NCBI RefSeq assembly: GCF_021130785.1
Contig: NW_025776838.1
Location: forward strand, 1 to 64,000
Reading direction: 5' to 3'
Length of the DNA: 64,000 nt
Origin: Homalodisca vitripennis
Taxonomy: Eukaryota > Arthropoda > Insecta > Hemiptera > Cicadellidae
Shown piece after piece: positions 11,977 to 26,230 of the stretch. Under the pieces are notes generated by a model. The model saw only the letters and a program-made list of their open reading frames with translations, searched no databases and was not told where the DNA came from. Numbering within the stretch: position 1 is the first letter of the stretch; each line of letters begins with the position of its first letter. The translations under genes were made by a program, and so were the position numbers.

Positions 11977-14900
11977 CTGTTGTGTCTAGGAATAATTATT
12001 ATATTAAGAAAATTAAACACTAAAAACACAGGACGCAATTAATATCTAACACGAGTAATGTGATGTTTTCATACAGTCAGATACCTTTGAAAATTTGCTT
12101 ATAATTAAACATGAACATTCTTGGATTAAAACTTAGGAATGACTATCTAGTTCTATTTTCTATTGAAGAAAAGATTAACGCAATCAATATATCAAATATA
12201 ACATCTTAAATGGTGAATCGTCACATATAAAAAGTTTTGTAAAATAGAACGATTAGAGAGATTTTTTGTAAATATTTGTTTATAAATTAATATTTAATAC
12301 AGTTTTGTAAATTTATTTCTTATTTTTTCTCTGTGAGTGTATAAAAGAACAAATTTCACAATTAAAATGTAAGTATGTTTTATCTATGAATTCTTTAGAT
12401 AGTCAATAAAACCAATAAATACCTAGTTCAAAAGTGTAGTGATAAAACTTTGCGTCACATTGCTGTGTTACACTTTTATTTGGTCGGTAAAGGGATTGTT
12501 AGGGGACTGGGCTACCCTACTTTAATAGATCATTCTCAATACACTTACCTCTTAATCGTTCACTGCGTATGAATATTTTACAGACTTTGTTCCCTTTACA
12601 AATATGTATTCTTGTAAATCATAAAAGAGAATTTTACTAAACTATTAAATTTGTTTCCTCCTTGTATTGGTTATTTCATTTGAAATCCTTGCTAGAAAAG
12701 TATTATACCTGTATACATAATTTAATGATTTATAAATCCAATATATTACTCAGAAATACTTTCATGTAGAAGAATATAATTTGTCACACAGTGTAATTTG
12801 TACATGTGTACACAGTGTAGCACTTTATTTGTTGCCGCATTTCTCCTTTAATCGGCTCTAAACACACAGCAACTTTATTATATTAGTTTTGAACTGTAGT
12901 CACCTTTATTATTTATATGTGACTTACGTTCACAAAACATAGAAAAGTAATAAAATATAACTAATATATGATAAATCATAATTTGTATTCCAATTCTTAT
13001 ATGATGTTTTCAGGTATATATTGACAAATTAATTTCTACAACTCAAGCAAATGTTAAGACAATAAGTATTCTAATAAATTTTTGTTGAATATTGCGTCTT
13101 CTTGTATCTATTGTATAAAATAGGATTAATCCTTTATATTGACAAACAGAAAATACAAAACTTTAAAACTAGCACATTTTTAACTTAAATGTTAAAGTAT
13201 TTTGTGCATATTGAGATGTATTGTAACACAACATGATTCATCATAACTCTTGTTAAGTAACTCTGCAAAATAGAGTTTAAAACCGTGACAAAACATTATT
13301 TCGTCATCTATTATTTTAAATAGTTATTTTAAGAATACATTTGAAAGATAATACTGTTTAGTAAATGAACAACGTTTCTTGTTTATTACTTATTTGCGTA
13401 AAAGAGAATGTTATTGTTATTTCGTGTTGCATGTTGATTTATTGCATTCCCAATCATATTGGGGATTAATGTTTATTAAAATGTTTTACTTTGGTAATTA
13501 ATTATTTATATAATTATACTAATAAATATGTTTTTTTTATTATTTGCAGAATTAAAATAGAGAACTAAAAAATAATGCTATTGATTTTTATGTGTTTGCA
13601 CTATTCTGATTGCATTCGATATTTACAAAATAATAAATTAATTAAAATAAACTTTGTACTTAAAAGCCTAAACCAATATTTAATATATTTATAACATACT
13701 ATTTAATATATTTGACCTAAAAATTAATTTCGGGGTAAACAATCAGTAAGTAACAGAATACACTAAATACTTATGTACAGATTACCTTCTTTTGACATAG
13801 AAGTGACTTTCTGTTATAATACAGTTCAACAACGTTATTTTATTTCTTACCAGTGTTTCATCTTTCAAAGTGGTAACGTTGAAAGTCATCTCTCTGTAAA
13901 TTGTATTGCTGACAAAATTATAAAGGGAAACGCTGAGTTTCATTAACAGAATAGAAGGAGTGAGGACTTTATTACGGGTCATCAATTTAACTTGTCATTC
14001 TTTTGTTCTTTTTCCAACGTTTCCGTTTCGTTACGTTTCAATTAACAAAGCTGAGTCAAAGTAGAATTTAAACTCTTTACTCTGGACAATTATTCGTTGT
14101 TTGTATTTAATGAATAGCTCTAGAGCGAAAGGCTTTCGTAGGACTTTCCTAGCTTTTCCGCTTGTACATTTTTTTTTCTACAGCAAATAAATTTTTGAGC
14201 ATTTATAAATAATTAAAATTGCAAATTGTTCTCCATATTTTACTAGCATAGTAATCAAATCGTTACCTTTTTCTGGTTCAACACTAATAAACAGTTTGGG
14301 TAGACCGTTTCATATGAAACAAAATACATTTAATTTGGTTTTTCATGATAACATTGTAAATATTGTCACAATATGCAGAGTATAGTAAATGTTTTTAGCG
14401 TTTAACCTTAAATTAGGTTTTTCTTATTAATTCTACAATAATCCATTCAGTAATGTACCAATTAACATATTAAAATGTCTCTGAAACTATTATTCAATCC
14501 CAAGGTTTTGTCACCAAAATGTTACTTACCGATAACTTACGTTTGGGAACTTATACTTGACCGAATCCATCGTTGAAGGAACCTTCCTATTTCCTTTAAA
14601 GCTCTATAAGATAAGAAACCACTATTAATTTTTGTATGCTTCTTTTATCTATGCCTTACTGCATTAAAACAATTACTAGCTATTACCTACGGCTAAGCAG
14701 GAAATTATAAAACTAACACCTTAAACAGCCTTAAGATATAATATGATAGGGTCCTAAGGAGTTTTCTAAATAAGAGTAATATTACATAATACGAGTGCAA
14801 ATAAATAAGAGGATCTGTGTCTGCATCTATTACCACGATCAATAATACAGAAATGCGGAGGTCTCGGAAAAGTACTTTGTTAAAAAAGATCTTTAGAAGT

Positions 14901-16559
14901 TAAAACAAATATTTATGTCAACCCAAAATGATGTACGTCCAAACTAAAATATTTCCAGTCCCATTGCAGAATTTGTGTTGTGTGTCCGACGAAGTTAAAA
15001 TATAAACATATTTAGATCTGAGAAGCCTACTTCGGTCAAAATTTGTCTACTTCCAGCCGTTTGAATTAAACGATGGTGCCGTACTTACGTTTGTAGTATT
15101 GTCCATATACAAATATTATAAACGTATCTACATTTTAATGAAGTATTTAAAATCTACTTCACTAACAAGTATACTTCAGGCTATTGTAATCTACTTTTGG
15201 TCTAAGATATTCCAATGCCATAGTTGAGTTTTTCCAGTGTTCCCGATGAAGAAAAATATTCATGCATAGGTAGGACTGAGAAACCTATTACAGTATTACA
15301 ATATAGGGAGAAATACTACCCATTCCATATCTGTTTTTGGTATTAACTGTTATTAGGTTCATGTAGTATTTCAACATAATCGTTTATAAGGTTTTGCTTA
15401 TTACTTTCCCATTGCAGTCTGGGAAAAAATAGATCACTGAGGTATCGTGGTGTTCAGTTCTTCGTCATTCCCTAAGCTTCTAATTAAACACCAAATTTCA
15501 ATGCCATGAAATCTCATCAGGTACAGTATTTTATGATAATACATATCAAAGCATTGTTTATTAAGGTACTTTTTAGAACAGGACTTAAAGAATATTTACA
15601 AAGTATTAAACATTTTAAATTCGTCAATAAAGTAATCTGGAGTTAAAGTTAGAGAGATATATATTGTTAAAAATTTACAATATACGACCTATCATGCTCT
15701 GTATACTCAATATTTTGTAAGATTTATAAGTAAATAGATTTTTCATTTAATTTCCGAACTTTAGTTGAAAATTTTGAAAGCTTTTTTGTGTTAGTTAAGA
15801 TTGTATTATAAAGCATGAATATTACTACTCTTTTTATATTACAAAATATCGCAAGTAACTTTTTCTATCTTTATATTCATATAAACCTTGATGTATAGAG
15901 TAACATATAATAAATACTACGACTACTTTACAAATTTAATACTGCTTCTTTCCAGGCTCCAAATAAAAACCTTTCATATATTATCGTATGGCCTAAACCC
16001 AAATGTTTTATACATGCCTAATGTTTCATTTTATTCGGAATGACATAGTTTACCAATATTATTTAAATCAATATATAAATGTAGGTTAGAATATGAAGTA
16101 ACTAGCTCAATCTCAGGAAAATCTGTTAATCAATGTAAGTTTTTACTTTAAACGTAATACTTAAACTATTAACGTAAAAATCCAAAAATAATTTGAAATA
16201 AACGTAAATTAAATTCGTATTAAATAATACTGTTAAGAGGCCAATAATTTTATATAAAATTTGATTAAAATCACGTTTTTTACGTTTGTCATGTTAATGT
16301 TTTACGTTTTTAGTTTTATCAGAGCTATACATTGGTTAATGTTGTTTCCGAACGTAACCTGGAAACCTGAAATCCTAACTTAATTGTGAAATGAAAAGTT
16401 AGAAATTTATAATACTAATACAATTAATAATACATAGAAGAGTTTATGGTAATATGAATATAAAAATTTTCATGAGTTTATGTATATGAGAAATAGAGGG
16501 GTAATATGAGGAAAAATGGTATGGTAGTAAAGTTATAGATTTTTATATGGTATATTCTG

Positions 16560-16830
16560 GGGGTGATGAATTTCGGAGTGGGCGAACCTCTCTTAGTGTT
16601 ATAGGTCGTGACGTACTTAAACACGACGAAGTACTTTCCACCACCCTCTTTGATTAGGGGAGGCTGGCACCTTCTAAAGTGTCATGCTAGATACAGATCC
16701 CTCTATCCCTCCTATTGGATCTTGACAGGAATCAACCTCTACCATTAACTTTACTCATCCTGAATATCCTAACATAGCAGTCACAACATTCATATACAGG
16801 GAGGCATTCCTCAGTCTCCCCTGCAAATTT
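16560..16830. other. Less AT-rich patch in U, nature unknown
   Basis: This stretch has clearly more G and C than its neighbours and stops in every frame I followed. The part CCCTCTATCCCTCCTATTGG followed by GACAGGAATCAACCTCTACC faintly resembles CCCGCTATCCC and GTGGAACCTACCCTC in the B segments (about 26,100-26,150). It may be an old dispersed repeat. I do not recognise the family. Confidence 0.3.
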
Positions 16831-17278
16831 AAATACATGTTAAAGAAGAAATCGTCGAACAATACCATTTATTGTACTATTATAAATTGTTATTCAAGTT
16901 ACGTACACCCATTGCTATATGTTAAAGTCTATTTATCCATTGTATTACTCATAAATTGGTTAAAATTTTTGTGCATTATCTTATGTTATTAGCCTTAAAA
17001 TCTATATTTTTTCATGTAATTCTCTAATACAATCTTGTAAGTACTTTTTTTACTTGGCTGTTTGATGTTGGTATATATAAATACACAGTAGTGTATTTCT
17101 GTTACAATATATATTTAGTTTTCTGGGATATTCTTCACAGTATTTTTAATTACACCCGTTAAAATAAAATCTGTACCATTAAGTATATTTTAATAACCAC
17201 ATATTAATATTTTCAAACAATAATTACTATTGACTGACTGTGTTAGGTAAGGCACCACCTATTTTTACTTCTTTACAG

Positions 17279-17455
17279 ATCAACTGTTTAATGATAAAAT
17301 TCAAACAATCATCAACAGCAGGGCAGAAATGCTGGTTGAAAGGGCAAAATCGATCAGCGGCCACTCCCCAGGGAGAGACGTCTCATGTCCGCTTGAATCG
17401 GTTCTTTTTCTACAAGCGCTTTATAAAAGTGACCAAATAAATACGTTGACAATGG
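17279..17455 (+). CDS. Convincing internal exon, unrecognised gene
   Basis: A pyrimidine-rich acceptor (TTTTTACTTCTTTACAG) precedes 177 bases that are open in one plus-strand frame and end at a consensus donor (AATGG|GTAAGA). The exon enters after one base of a codon and leaves one base over, so it is symmetric. The translation reads QLFNDKIQTIINSRAEML early on and FLQALYKSDQINTLTM at the end, with a charged, coding-like composition and several CpG-containing codons unlike the surroundings. The other strand is not open. No relative is visible elsewhere in the window. I do not recognise the family. Upstream partner exons were not found. Confidence 0.55.
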
Positions 17456-18279
17456 GTAAGATCATATGTAACATTTTGAAAAGAATTTTAGCTATATTCT
17501 TTTGAAATTAAAATGAAAATTGTTTTTATAAAGAATATAAAAATTGTATTTCTGAAACCTGTTTGACTGTATCCGAGAACAGGACGTTAGTTATTTTTAA
17601 CGTTCGAGTCATAAATGTAATAAATAATTAGTCACAAGGGACTCTTTTACTTTGAATATACATCTGATCTGTATTTATTTGAAATAAAACCACCGTACAT
17701 ATTATGATGGCTTTGAAAATATTTCTAAGGATATCACATTAAGAAAGATGTTACAATTTAGGTTATTATTACTACTAACAACATGCTTTAATGTTTATTG
17801 TAATGAAACTAACAAAACCTTAACAAGTTTAATGAATATTAAGTAAAACTCTTCCACTGCTGTCATTTGCAATGCAAAGAATTTACATTTTCTAAATGTA
17901 ATCACATTGGGAAGTACTTAAGAGTAATATGATTGCAGTTTAGGCATTTTTTAAGTACAAAAAGACATTTAGTATCAGGTATATATTTTTCGACTTTCAT
18001 GGGAAGGCCACAGAAGTTAATAGAAATTTTTACACTCATGTTTCCTATAAGTTTGCTCCCTCTTAAAAAACTTTCTCTAGGTGATTGTAATATAATTATG
18101 GTATAAGGGAAATAAAGTTAACAAAAAAATAATATTTTAATAGGTTTTTAGTGAGGAAAATGTTGGTGGTAATATGAAGCCAAATTGAATGTTCATATAA
18201 GTTATATAAAATGTTAATATACTAAGGCTAGTTTAAAATGTTTTATAAGTTTATGAAGTTAGTTTTTTTTCTTTTTAAG

Positions 18280-18314
18280 GATTAATTCTGGCTGGTGTAT
18301 GCCTTCCAGTTTAA
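18280..18314 (+). CDS. Weak candidate terminal exon following 17,279-17,455
   Basis: A strong polypyrimidine tract and AG (TTTTTTTTCTTTTTAAG) precede 35 bases that, joined in phase to the previous exon, give GLILAGVCLPV and a TAA at 18,312. AATAAA occurs near 18,497. It is very short, and the fit may be accidental. Confidence 0.2.
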
Positions 18315-18699
18315 CCCACAGTGAGTACAGCAAAAACAAATGTGTCACTTAAATCTGGGTAACCTTATGAAAGTCCTAACTAACATATAAGTAGAAACTA
18401 AAATATTCAGTGATAACATTATTTTAATTCAGAATGTTTATCATGATGATGCAATTCAACAGAATTTTTAAAACAGATTTTTAATACTGTATTCAAATAA
18501 ATCATTATCTGAATGTCCCATCTTTGATAAAAAACAGAAAGTGGTATAAAATATTGTTTATTTATTAGTTTTTTTTTGTTCATTTATTAACATATTTATC
18601 AATAACAGATTTAATATTGGTTATATAAGAATATTTTATGTATATTTTAAGAATATTCTGAAAGTTTTACGGTTTTTTATTTTCATATTCGTTGTATAT

Positions 18700-18721
18700 A
18701 ATATATATATATATATATATA
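18700..18721. repeat. (TA)n microsatellite in U
   Basis: About 11 TA units next to other TA-rich sequence. Confidence 0.9.
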
Positions 18722-18983
18722 CAATATATACTTTTTTATTTCCTGTTGGTCCTGAAAGTGTTAGGGGCCTGTACTATCAAATCGTATAGATCCGTTATCT
18801 TATCCACTTATGTTATCTTATATGCTTTACAGATTAATCATTCTAGAATATTTACATAGCTGACACCAATAAAAGACTTACATATGATTTAGCATATAGT
18901 GATAAAAACCACTCAATCGATATTTTTCTTGCTTATTCATTTAGATCACCACAATGTGTTCTAGACAAGATTTTTATTCTGCT

Positions 18984-19027
18984 TCAGGGATGTTTTCCAG
19001 CTACAGAATGTTGTAGTTCAATAGTAC
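18984..19027 (-). CDS. Weak candidate terminal exon in U
   Basis: On the minus strand an acceptor (ATATTTGCAG) leads into 13 codons (TIELQHSVAGKHP) and a TGA, with AATAAA six bases further on. The signals are well placed but the coding part is tiny, and no partner exon was found. Confidence 0.17.
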
Positions 19028-22012
19028 CTGCAAATATATTAGAAATGAATTAAGGTAATTCTATGGGTAAGATGAGATCCTGAGCAACATTCCCATTTTC
19101 AGGCTTTGGTAACATGGGAAGTAAAACTTCTTTATTATGTTAATTTTATGATACAAATTGACACAGATTAAACTACCGGAAATCAGTTAACATACATTAA
19201 AATACAGAGACTTTAAGAGGACACAAGTTGAGTGAATGTTGTATATCTTGTTATAACGAATGTTTGCTTATAATATTATAGTACATAAATTACTCAACCA
19301 CTTTAAGTTGTAGTTGCAGATAGCGTGGTATCAATGTTCAAACTTTGACAGTTTGGGAGGGCGTTGTCGCGAGCACTTAGTTCCGAGTTCTGCAAGTTTT
19401 ATACATTATTCGAGAAAATATCGATGTAACTAATTTTTCACAAATTTACATGTATTAGATATCCGTTATGATATATCTAAATAATTTGAACATATTTTTA
19501 GTTCATATTGATATAATAAATTCAAGTAATTCAACTGTTTAGTTTATGTCCATCATATTTCTATCTTCATAATGCAACCAAAGTATGATACCTTGTTGCT
19601 GTTTATCGTTGGTTATACCAGATACAATGGTACAAAAATAACACTGATGTATGTCTAAATATATTACTCATTGAATTACTGTTAAAAGTTTAATTACATT
19701 TACGCAAGCACATTAAGTCTGAAAACAAAAAACAAAGCCAACGCATATTGCATTCCACCCTAGTGATGGACAGTGATGGACGGATGGTTTCCTCTCCTCT
19801 TTAATTTGTTACTGAGCAAAACATTTATTTTCGTCACTGGTATAACCATTATAACGCGAAATGTACTGACACAAACAATTGGTTTGGAATATTAATAGCC
19901 ATATTTAGTGTTATTAAAAATACCATTTAAACGTATAGATAAATTTGGTTTCCTAAAGAAGATATTTAAAATGTTGTTTTATATACTACACCATTGTAAA
20001 GATAATTTAAATAAAAATCACTAACTCTCATTTTACAAATTATACGTGATCCTTATCTCCTTATTTTGGGATCAGATATATTTTAAAGGTAAAGCAAGTA
20101 AATACATGAAGTACACTAGTAGGATGCTATTATCCTTTTCCTTTTCACCCTTTCCTTACAAAAACCATCCTAAACTTAACCAAGTGTGTGTGAAGAGAAA
20201 ATCTTGTACCATAACTAAAATTATATGATCGTTTTTTAAAGTATATGTATTTTTATGCCGTAATATTTACAACTGAACATCATCGTGTACATTAATAATT
20301 CCAAATTTAATTTAAGGCATGTCTAAGAAATATCCGTCCCTTATTTTCCTTACAATATGTAATAAATTTTTAAGTCACTTACTGGATCTGATAATAAAAA
20401 TATATGTCCTACTGTGTTAGCTAACTTTGAAAAGTTTGCAAAAAAAAGATTGAATTTTGTTAATGAATAAACAGGAGTTGTGACTTGATCTACTTCTATT
20501 TTAATACATCCTTCGAATACGGATTACTTTAGGCTATTTGCATAGGACAACATATAACATTGAACATAATCTGTAACTTATCTTTTTCGGCTAAGTAAAA
20601 TTATTATAATTTATCGATGGGAGTTTGAGCTGTTGTAGTTAGTGATATAACAGACCTGGTTTATAACAGAAAATGGGATAATTAATAATTGATCTTCAGA
20701 ACTCCAGACCACGTTTGATGAACAATATACATGCTGCAGCCAAGCTATTTCCTCTGTGAAGATTGCTTCAGCATAATTACTCTACATGCATGTCTCTGTC
20801 AGGAGTATAAGCTTCTTGCTTAATCTTGTTTGAGGCTTTAGTTTTAAAAGGTTTGAGATAAAATGTAATAAATGATATTTAAGCAAGCCTCGTTAAACTA
20901 ATCAGATTTTCGCCTTCGAAAATAATATTTTCATAGCATGACAGCTTCATCCAACTATTATAAACTACTCCGTAGATAAGATAGACTGTACTGAACTTGG
21001 AGGAAACATTAATTACAAAAGAAATAAGGACATTTTGGTATTGTTGGCCTAATCAATACATACATTTAGTTAGAGAAGCTTAATATGGTCAACACTTAGG
21101 CCCTTGGAATCCACTTCCAGTCTTTTGTAATCCTGATGCTCTGGTAGCGTTTAGAATGTAAAATATATCTTTCTGACCGTTGCAGCCTACTTGCGGTGTA
21201 AGTTATTTAGGGTACCGAAGTGAAATTTGCATTTTTGCTTGAACTATGAAAATAAATATGTACAGACGTTTCCTGAAAAATAAATAATGGTCAAAAAGAG
21301 ATAAATACTAGTCTAAAAATCTATTTATAGCCTCGTCATTTAAATTTAATGTCATTGTAAATTTTTTTCTAAACGGTAATTGATAGCTGCCATAAATGTC
21401 GGGAATAATCTCCAACTTTATTGTACAGCTGGAAGTTACAACCTAATTATAGTTCTTCTATGGAGTACAAGCATATTTCATTGTATCTCTCTGAAAAATA
21501 ATTATGAAATATTTTTTATTGTATGTTTTGACATAGGGAGGTGTATTTCAAATTTAGTTGTTAAAGGTTATAGGTAAGTTGAATAAAAATGTAGGTTTCT
21601 ATCCCTCATTTTGTTTAATATTTGTAACAATTTTTTATTGTTTTACATTTTTGAGGGGCGCGTATATTATACTTCCTCTTATAATACAGTATGAAGTGAG
21701 ATAAGTTTATAAATACATTTAATCGCAAGTGTTCCAAATCCACCAAGACTTAATGGGATTTTTGAAATAATTTCGTGTTTTCATTTAAGTTATAATACAA
21801 GCGTCATGAACAGTTTCGCTCTTTTAACATGTTGGGAATTGTGTTAGTAGAAATGAGAAAATAAACGAATGTTTTTCCTTTTAAATATGGAGATCTCTTG
21901 TATATTCGTACCGCATATGTAGTACTCATAATTTTCATAATAAATATCACTTTGCTGTACACTGCCTGAGCATCACGTTAAGCGCAAAGTACAAAAACAT
22001 TTTTGTGTGTGT

Positions 22013-22034
22013 GATATATATATATATATATATA
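22013..22034. repeat. (TA)n microsatellite at the U/B1 border
   Basis: About 11 TA units lie exactly where similarity between B1 and B2 begins, so the tract may mark the rearrangement point. Confidence 0.9.
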
Positions 22035-25000
22035 TTCATAAATATTTTCCAAGTGTTTTAAGTTTCATTATTTTACCAATAATAATGATACATTTACATG
22101 TAAACGCAAATTTGCTTTATATGTAAAAAAGGAATACTTATACGAAAGAGTATTCAATAAGTTTGTAACCACTTACGTTCAGTGGTATTGAAAAATAATA
22201 TACATTATTAAAAGGAACATAAATCTAGCAGGACTACCAGCTGATCCTCACAAATCCTTCGTTTTCCTTGCTTGTGATTTCTATTCAAGCTAGGGATTGG
22301 AGGTAATCCTCGTATTTCGGAGTAAGATTCTATGTAATATGTCTTGAACATGTTAATGCATAACTATTACTGGCTACTCGGTCCAGAATAACTTACTGGC
22401 AGATCCAGTAGCTATTACTGTGGATATTAAGGATCGAGTGTATTTTTTATAAAGCTAAAGTGTATGTTAAATACTAAAAAACAGTAGTTCGTATTTTTTA
22501 ACTACTTTATAATGATTCTATATTTTATTTGCAAGAACGTGTTCTCAGAATTTTTATAACACAAGGACAGTTAAAATCCAGTAATATATACCTATTTTAC
22601 CAGTTAGAGTTGTTTAATTAACAACATAAGGTTTAGAAAATTTCTGATGTGAGTGTAGAATTAAGATATAGAAGAAAATTGTCGTTAACGTGCGGATAAC
22701 TTATCAACTCCTTTCTACTAAAATGTAGATGATTAATACTTCTGAAGCAAGCAATAATACAAAGGGGTAAATGTTATTGGTTTGTGTTTTTTATGAAACT
22801 CGATTTCTAGTAGTAGGTTAGCAGAATCTGCAAATAGTTTGTAAAATAAACGAGCAATGTAATTTGTGAAATTTGCACAGTTTTATTCAATAACCAGTAC
22901 CTTTTTATGAATTTCGAGAAGGGGTTGAAGGTGACTATTAAAGGTGACGTTCTAGTTGATTACCTTATATTATTATCAATAACTCACATTATCATCTAAA
23001 GTATGATAAGGTACATTTTCATACTATTAGTTGACATTGGGTGATTTAATGGCATGGTAATGTTAACAAAACATGACTAAAGAGATATTGTAATCATAAA
23101 TTGATTGATAAAAAAACTAAAGTTTCTTAAGTGGTATCATCTAACTTCAGTTACTAAAAATATATGGATCAAGAAACAAAAGACATTTGTGCCTAAGATA
23201 ATAAAAAAACAATTTTTAGTTATGACCAGAAAATATTGAATCTGTTGGTACACTTTACGATCCTCTTATTTTCGGTTTTGATAACTGTGAAAATTAAAGT
23301 AATGTAATATTAAATAAGTAAATATAATATCTCATGCTGATGAGGTTTGAAAGAAGCACAAAAAATAGAAAATATAAATTAATTTGAAAAAACGATCAAG
23401 AGAGATTTGTTTAAAATGACTAAAATAGTATGCGCTAGGATAAAAAGAATGTTTACAATATAAAGCGTGTTTACTGTTCAATGCCATATCAGTACACTGT
23501 TCCGTGGCATAACAATTGAATGTTTCCTTATATCTCCGAGATCTATGTCTTAGTTCTGTTATTATTTCACATGAAATTATATTTCTTAATATTAACCCAC
23601 ACCTTTGCAATTAAAGAATATACTTAACCTGAATGATTTCCCTTATTAGTGATTTACTCTAATGGAAGCACAATATAAATAAATTTTGTATAGTATACTA
23701 CATTGTGATATAGACTACAACTAAAATAAAATCTGTCTTTAAAAATGAAGCGACACCTGACAGGACAAGTAACTATGCATATGACACTACGTCAATCTCC
23801 GTTGCTCAATAGGTGTCAACCTGTCTTTAGACTTGATTTGGTCACAATCTACCGTATAAATTTATTTGCTTGAAATAGCAGGAGCTATTTCACATATTTG
23901 TATTGGAAAATATATAGTGTCATTTTTATCCTATGAAATACAAAATTAATGGTATAAAATGAACATCCCACAATATTATAAAGGCTTCACCACTAGCAAG
24001 ACAATGATTTATAATCCACCTAGAGTAACGATTAAAAAGTCTAAAAATATAAAAACTTAGTAGTACGATCTAAAATACCCTGTTATAAACAAACTCAGAA
24101 TGTAATCAATCCTTCTGGGCACGAACCTTGTTGTAAGCGTCGCTAGTAAATTTGCAATTAATTAAAAAATCAATCAATTTATATATGTGTAGAAAACAGA
24201 AAAATTTCATCATTAATTGGAAAAATGACTTGTAATTCCAACAATTTTATTTACTAATTTCTATGTAACAACAGTCCAAAATACTATGTTTGTCTGAAAT
24301 AAACTTTATTGCACATTATACTGAACAAAAGCCTCTGCGATACAAACCTTAAAATTAAATCTAATCCGATTTTTCTTTTCAAAGTATTAACGAAATTCTG
24401 AATTCCCATGAACGTAAATTTAATCATATAGTGATAGGTGATCAGAGGTTCCTACAAACGAAACATATGGATGGTCGAAATGTAAAGTATGGATAGTTGT
24501 ATATATTATATTAACTATAAAAATGCATTCGTTTTATTTAAAAAAATAAGAAAATTATCTATAAATTTATTTTCTAAATGAATATTCCTTGTAAGAAGAC
24601 AAATGATTTACTCTTTGTAATTTACTAATTAGTTTTAAATTGTTTAATTAGATTCTTTTATTGCTAATTATTTTTGTAATTATGTTTCCTTTATATCACT
24701 TGAAAAGTTTGTATTTTAGAAAAGATATATAGATAATTTTCATTTAAATTTTTCTGTTTCATAGTAATTATATATTATATAATATTCAAGTTATTTTATT
24801 ATATATATTTATTATAGAATTTACAACATTTACGAATAAATTTACATATTTATCTAAGCATTACCATTTGCGTAAATTAATACTGTTTTGAAAAATTGCC
24901 AAAACCAAAACCATTGACTTAAATTTTATTAGACCAACTCGCTTATCATAGAAAATACGAATTTTGCGGGTTCGAATAGTAACAATTAAGACGTATTGAG

Positions 25001-25839
25001 ATAATAATACATTTTTAACAGCGAGTTAATATGGTTTTTATATACATGTCAGTTAGAAGTGTTGTTAGTCAGGAATTTTAACAGTATGAGTTACCTTATT
25101 ATATTTTTCTTTATTTTTAAGTAATAACTTAAAAGTTTGGCAGTGTAATATTTTTGGAGAGATAAGTGCGATGTTAAGTTTTGGAAGAAAGTTTACAACG
25201 AATACTTACGTTAAATACTGTACCATCATTACCTTTCTCATAATATTTGGGTAAATAGTTGTTTTATATTTTATTCTATTGCCTATGAATAAGAATAATA
25301 TCTAAAATAACAGTAAAAGAGAATAATGAGTTATTTCAATATTTATTTTTACGTATACATGGGTCTCGTTTACTGCCCTGTGGTGCGATAACAAGTACGC
25401 AGGCACTAAATATAATAATACATAGACAACTATTTAATTTGTTAATAATAACTTCCTATAATTTAATAATTATTTTCTAACCTACTTTTGTAATAGCCCT
25501 TATTCATATAAAATCATTAATCAGATTAATATTTTGCTGTTAAATGTGAAAAGTTGTAATATTTTAACTTTAATTACATAGAAGGGTGGACATAAGGTGT
25601 GCTGTTTTTTTCTCATTAAAAAAGGGACTATTAATTACAATTAAATTGTCTAATGATATACACACGTTGCACAAGTAAAGGAATATGGAATATGATAAAA
25701 AAACTCAAAGTTCTATCGATAACGCATGATTCTGTAATTTACCACTCATGTACGACAATGTCTAATATGTGACAAAAGAGCAGGATTTTGTTGACGTAGT
25801 AATAGTTAATTGAATTTATAAACGGAAAAAGTCACCTTT

Positions 25840-26230
25840 AGCTTTTCAGTTGGACCTACTCTCCAAAACCGATGTGTCACTAGATCTGGATTCTCTCCGG
25901 ATGTCTAGAAGCGACACTTTTCTAACGGATAACTTAGATACTAGGATGCAACAGTACAGTCTACTTTAAAGGGTGACTATTGCAATAAATTGTTATGGCT
26001 GCTACACACAAGGGCGTGTTACCCCAGTCTACTTTGACTGCAGAGACTTACACAGAAATTGATTTCCCTTTCTTCAATGTCACATGACCCAGATATAGTC
26101 CCCGCTATCCCTTATCATGAAATTTGAGGTGGAACCTACCCTCAATATTGCCTCTCTGAAATATCCTGGAACCAATAAAAATGTCCTTTTTTGACTCAAT
26201 GCATTGAGAGATCCCTCGGCTTCTCGTAAC
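25840..26230. other. Less AT-rich patch in B1, nature unknown
   Basis: This patch, repeated at 46,555-46,935 in B2, has more G and C than its surroundings. It has stops in the frames I followed and no splice-bounded open segment. Parts faintly resemble the patch at 16,560-16,830. A dispersed repeat is the most likely explanation, but I cannot name it. Confidence 0.3.

Larger units (their letters stand above)
1..12200. repeat. Segment A, copy 1 (A1) of the tandem duplication
   Basis: The first bases match the sequence at 28,351 and 49,049, and colinear similarity to A2 and A3 continues across the segment. A2 stops matching near A1 position 12,100. A3 still matches near 12,200, where the window ends for A3, so the true right edge of A1 is unknown. 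A1 lacks the SINE, the TIR element and the retrotransposon seen in the other copies. It carries its own (TA)n tract near 5,113. Apart from the exon-like islands and conserved blocks listed separately, it is AT-rich DNA in which I see no gene. Confidence 0.93.
12201..22030. other. Segment U, present only in copy 1
   Basis: About 10 kb separates A1 from B1, while the matching place in copy 2 (41,791-42,003) holds only about 210 bases of unrelated sequence. Most of U is AT-rich with no recognisable gene. Exceptions are the exon-like segment at 17,279-17,455, a less AT-rich patch at about 16,560-16,830 and a stretch at about 13,955-14,105 that looks like a diverged relative of A1 3,395-3,545. Whether U was inserted into copy 1 or lost from copy 2 cannot be decided here, because copy 3 leaves the window just before the relevant point. 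Confidence 0.8.

Noticed and set aside
20640..20770. Open segments on both strands with AG and GT signals.
   Set aside because: Neither strand has a convincing acceptor plus donor pair, and no second copy exists for comparison.
23332..23610. 92-codon minus-strand ORF in B1.
   Set aside because: The B2 equivalent is interrupted by the 665-base difference, composition is not coding-like, and one ORF of this size is expected by chance in AT-rich DNA.
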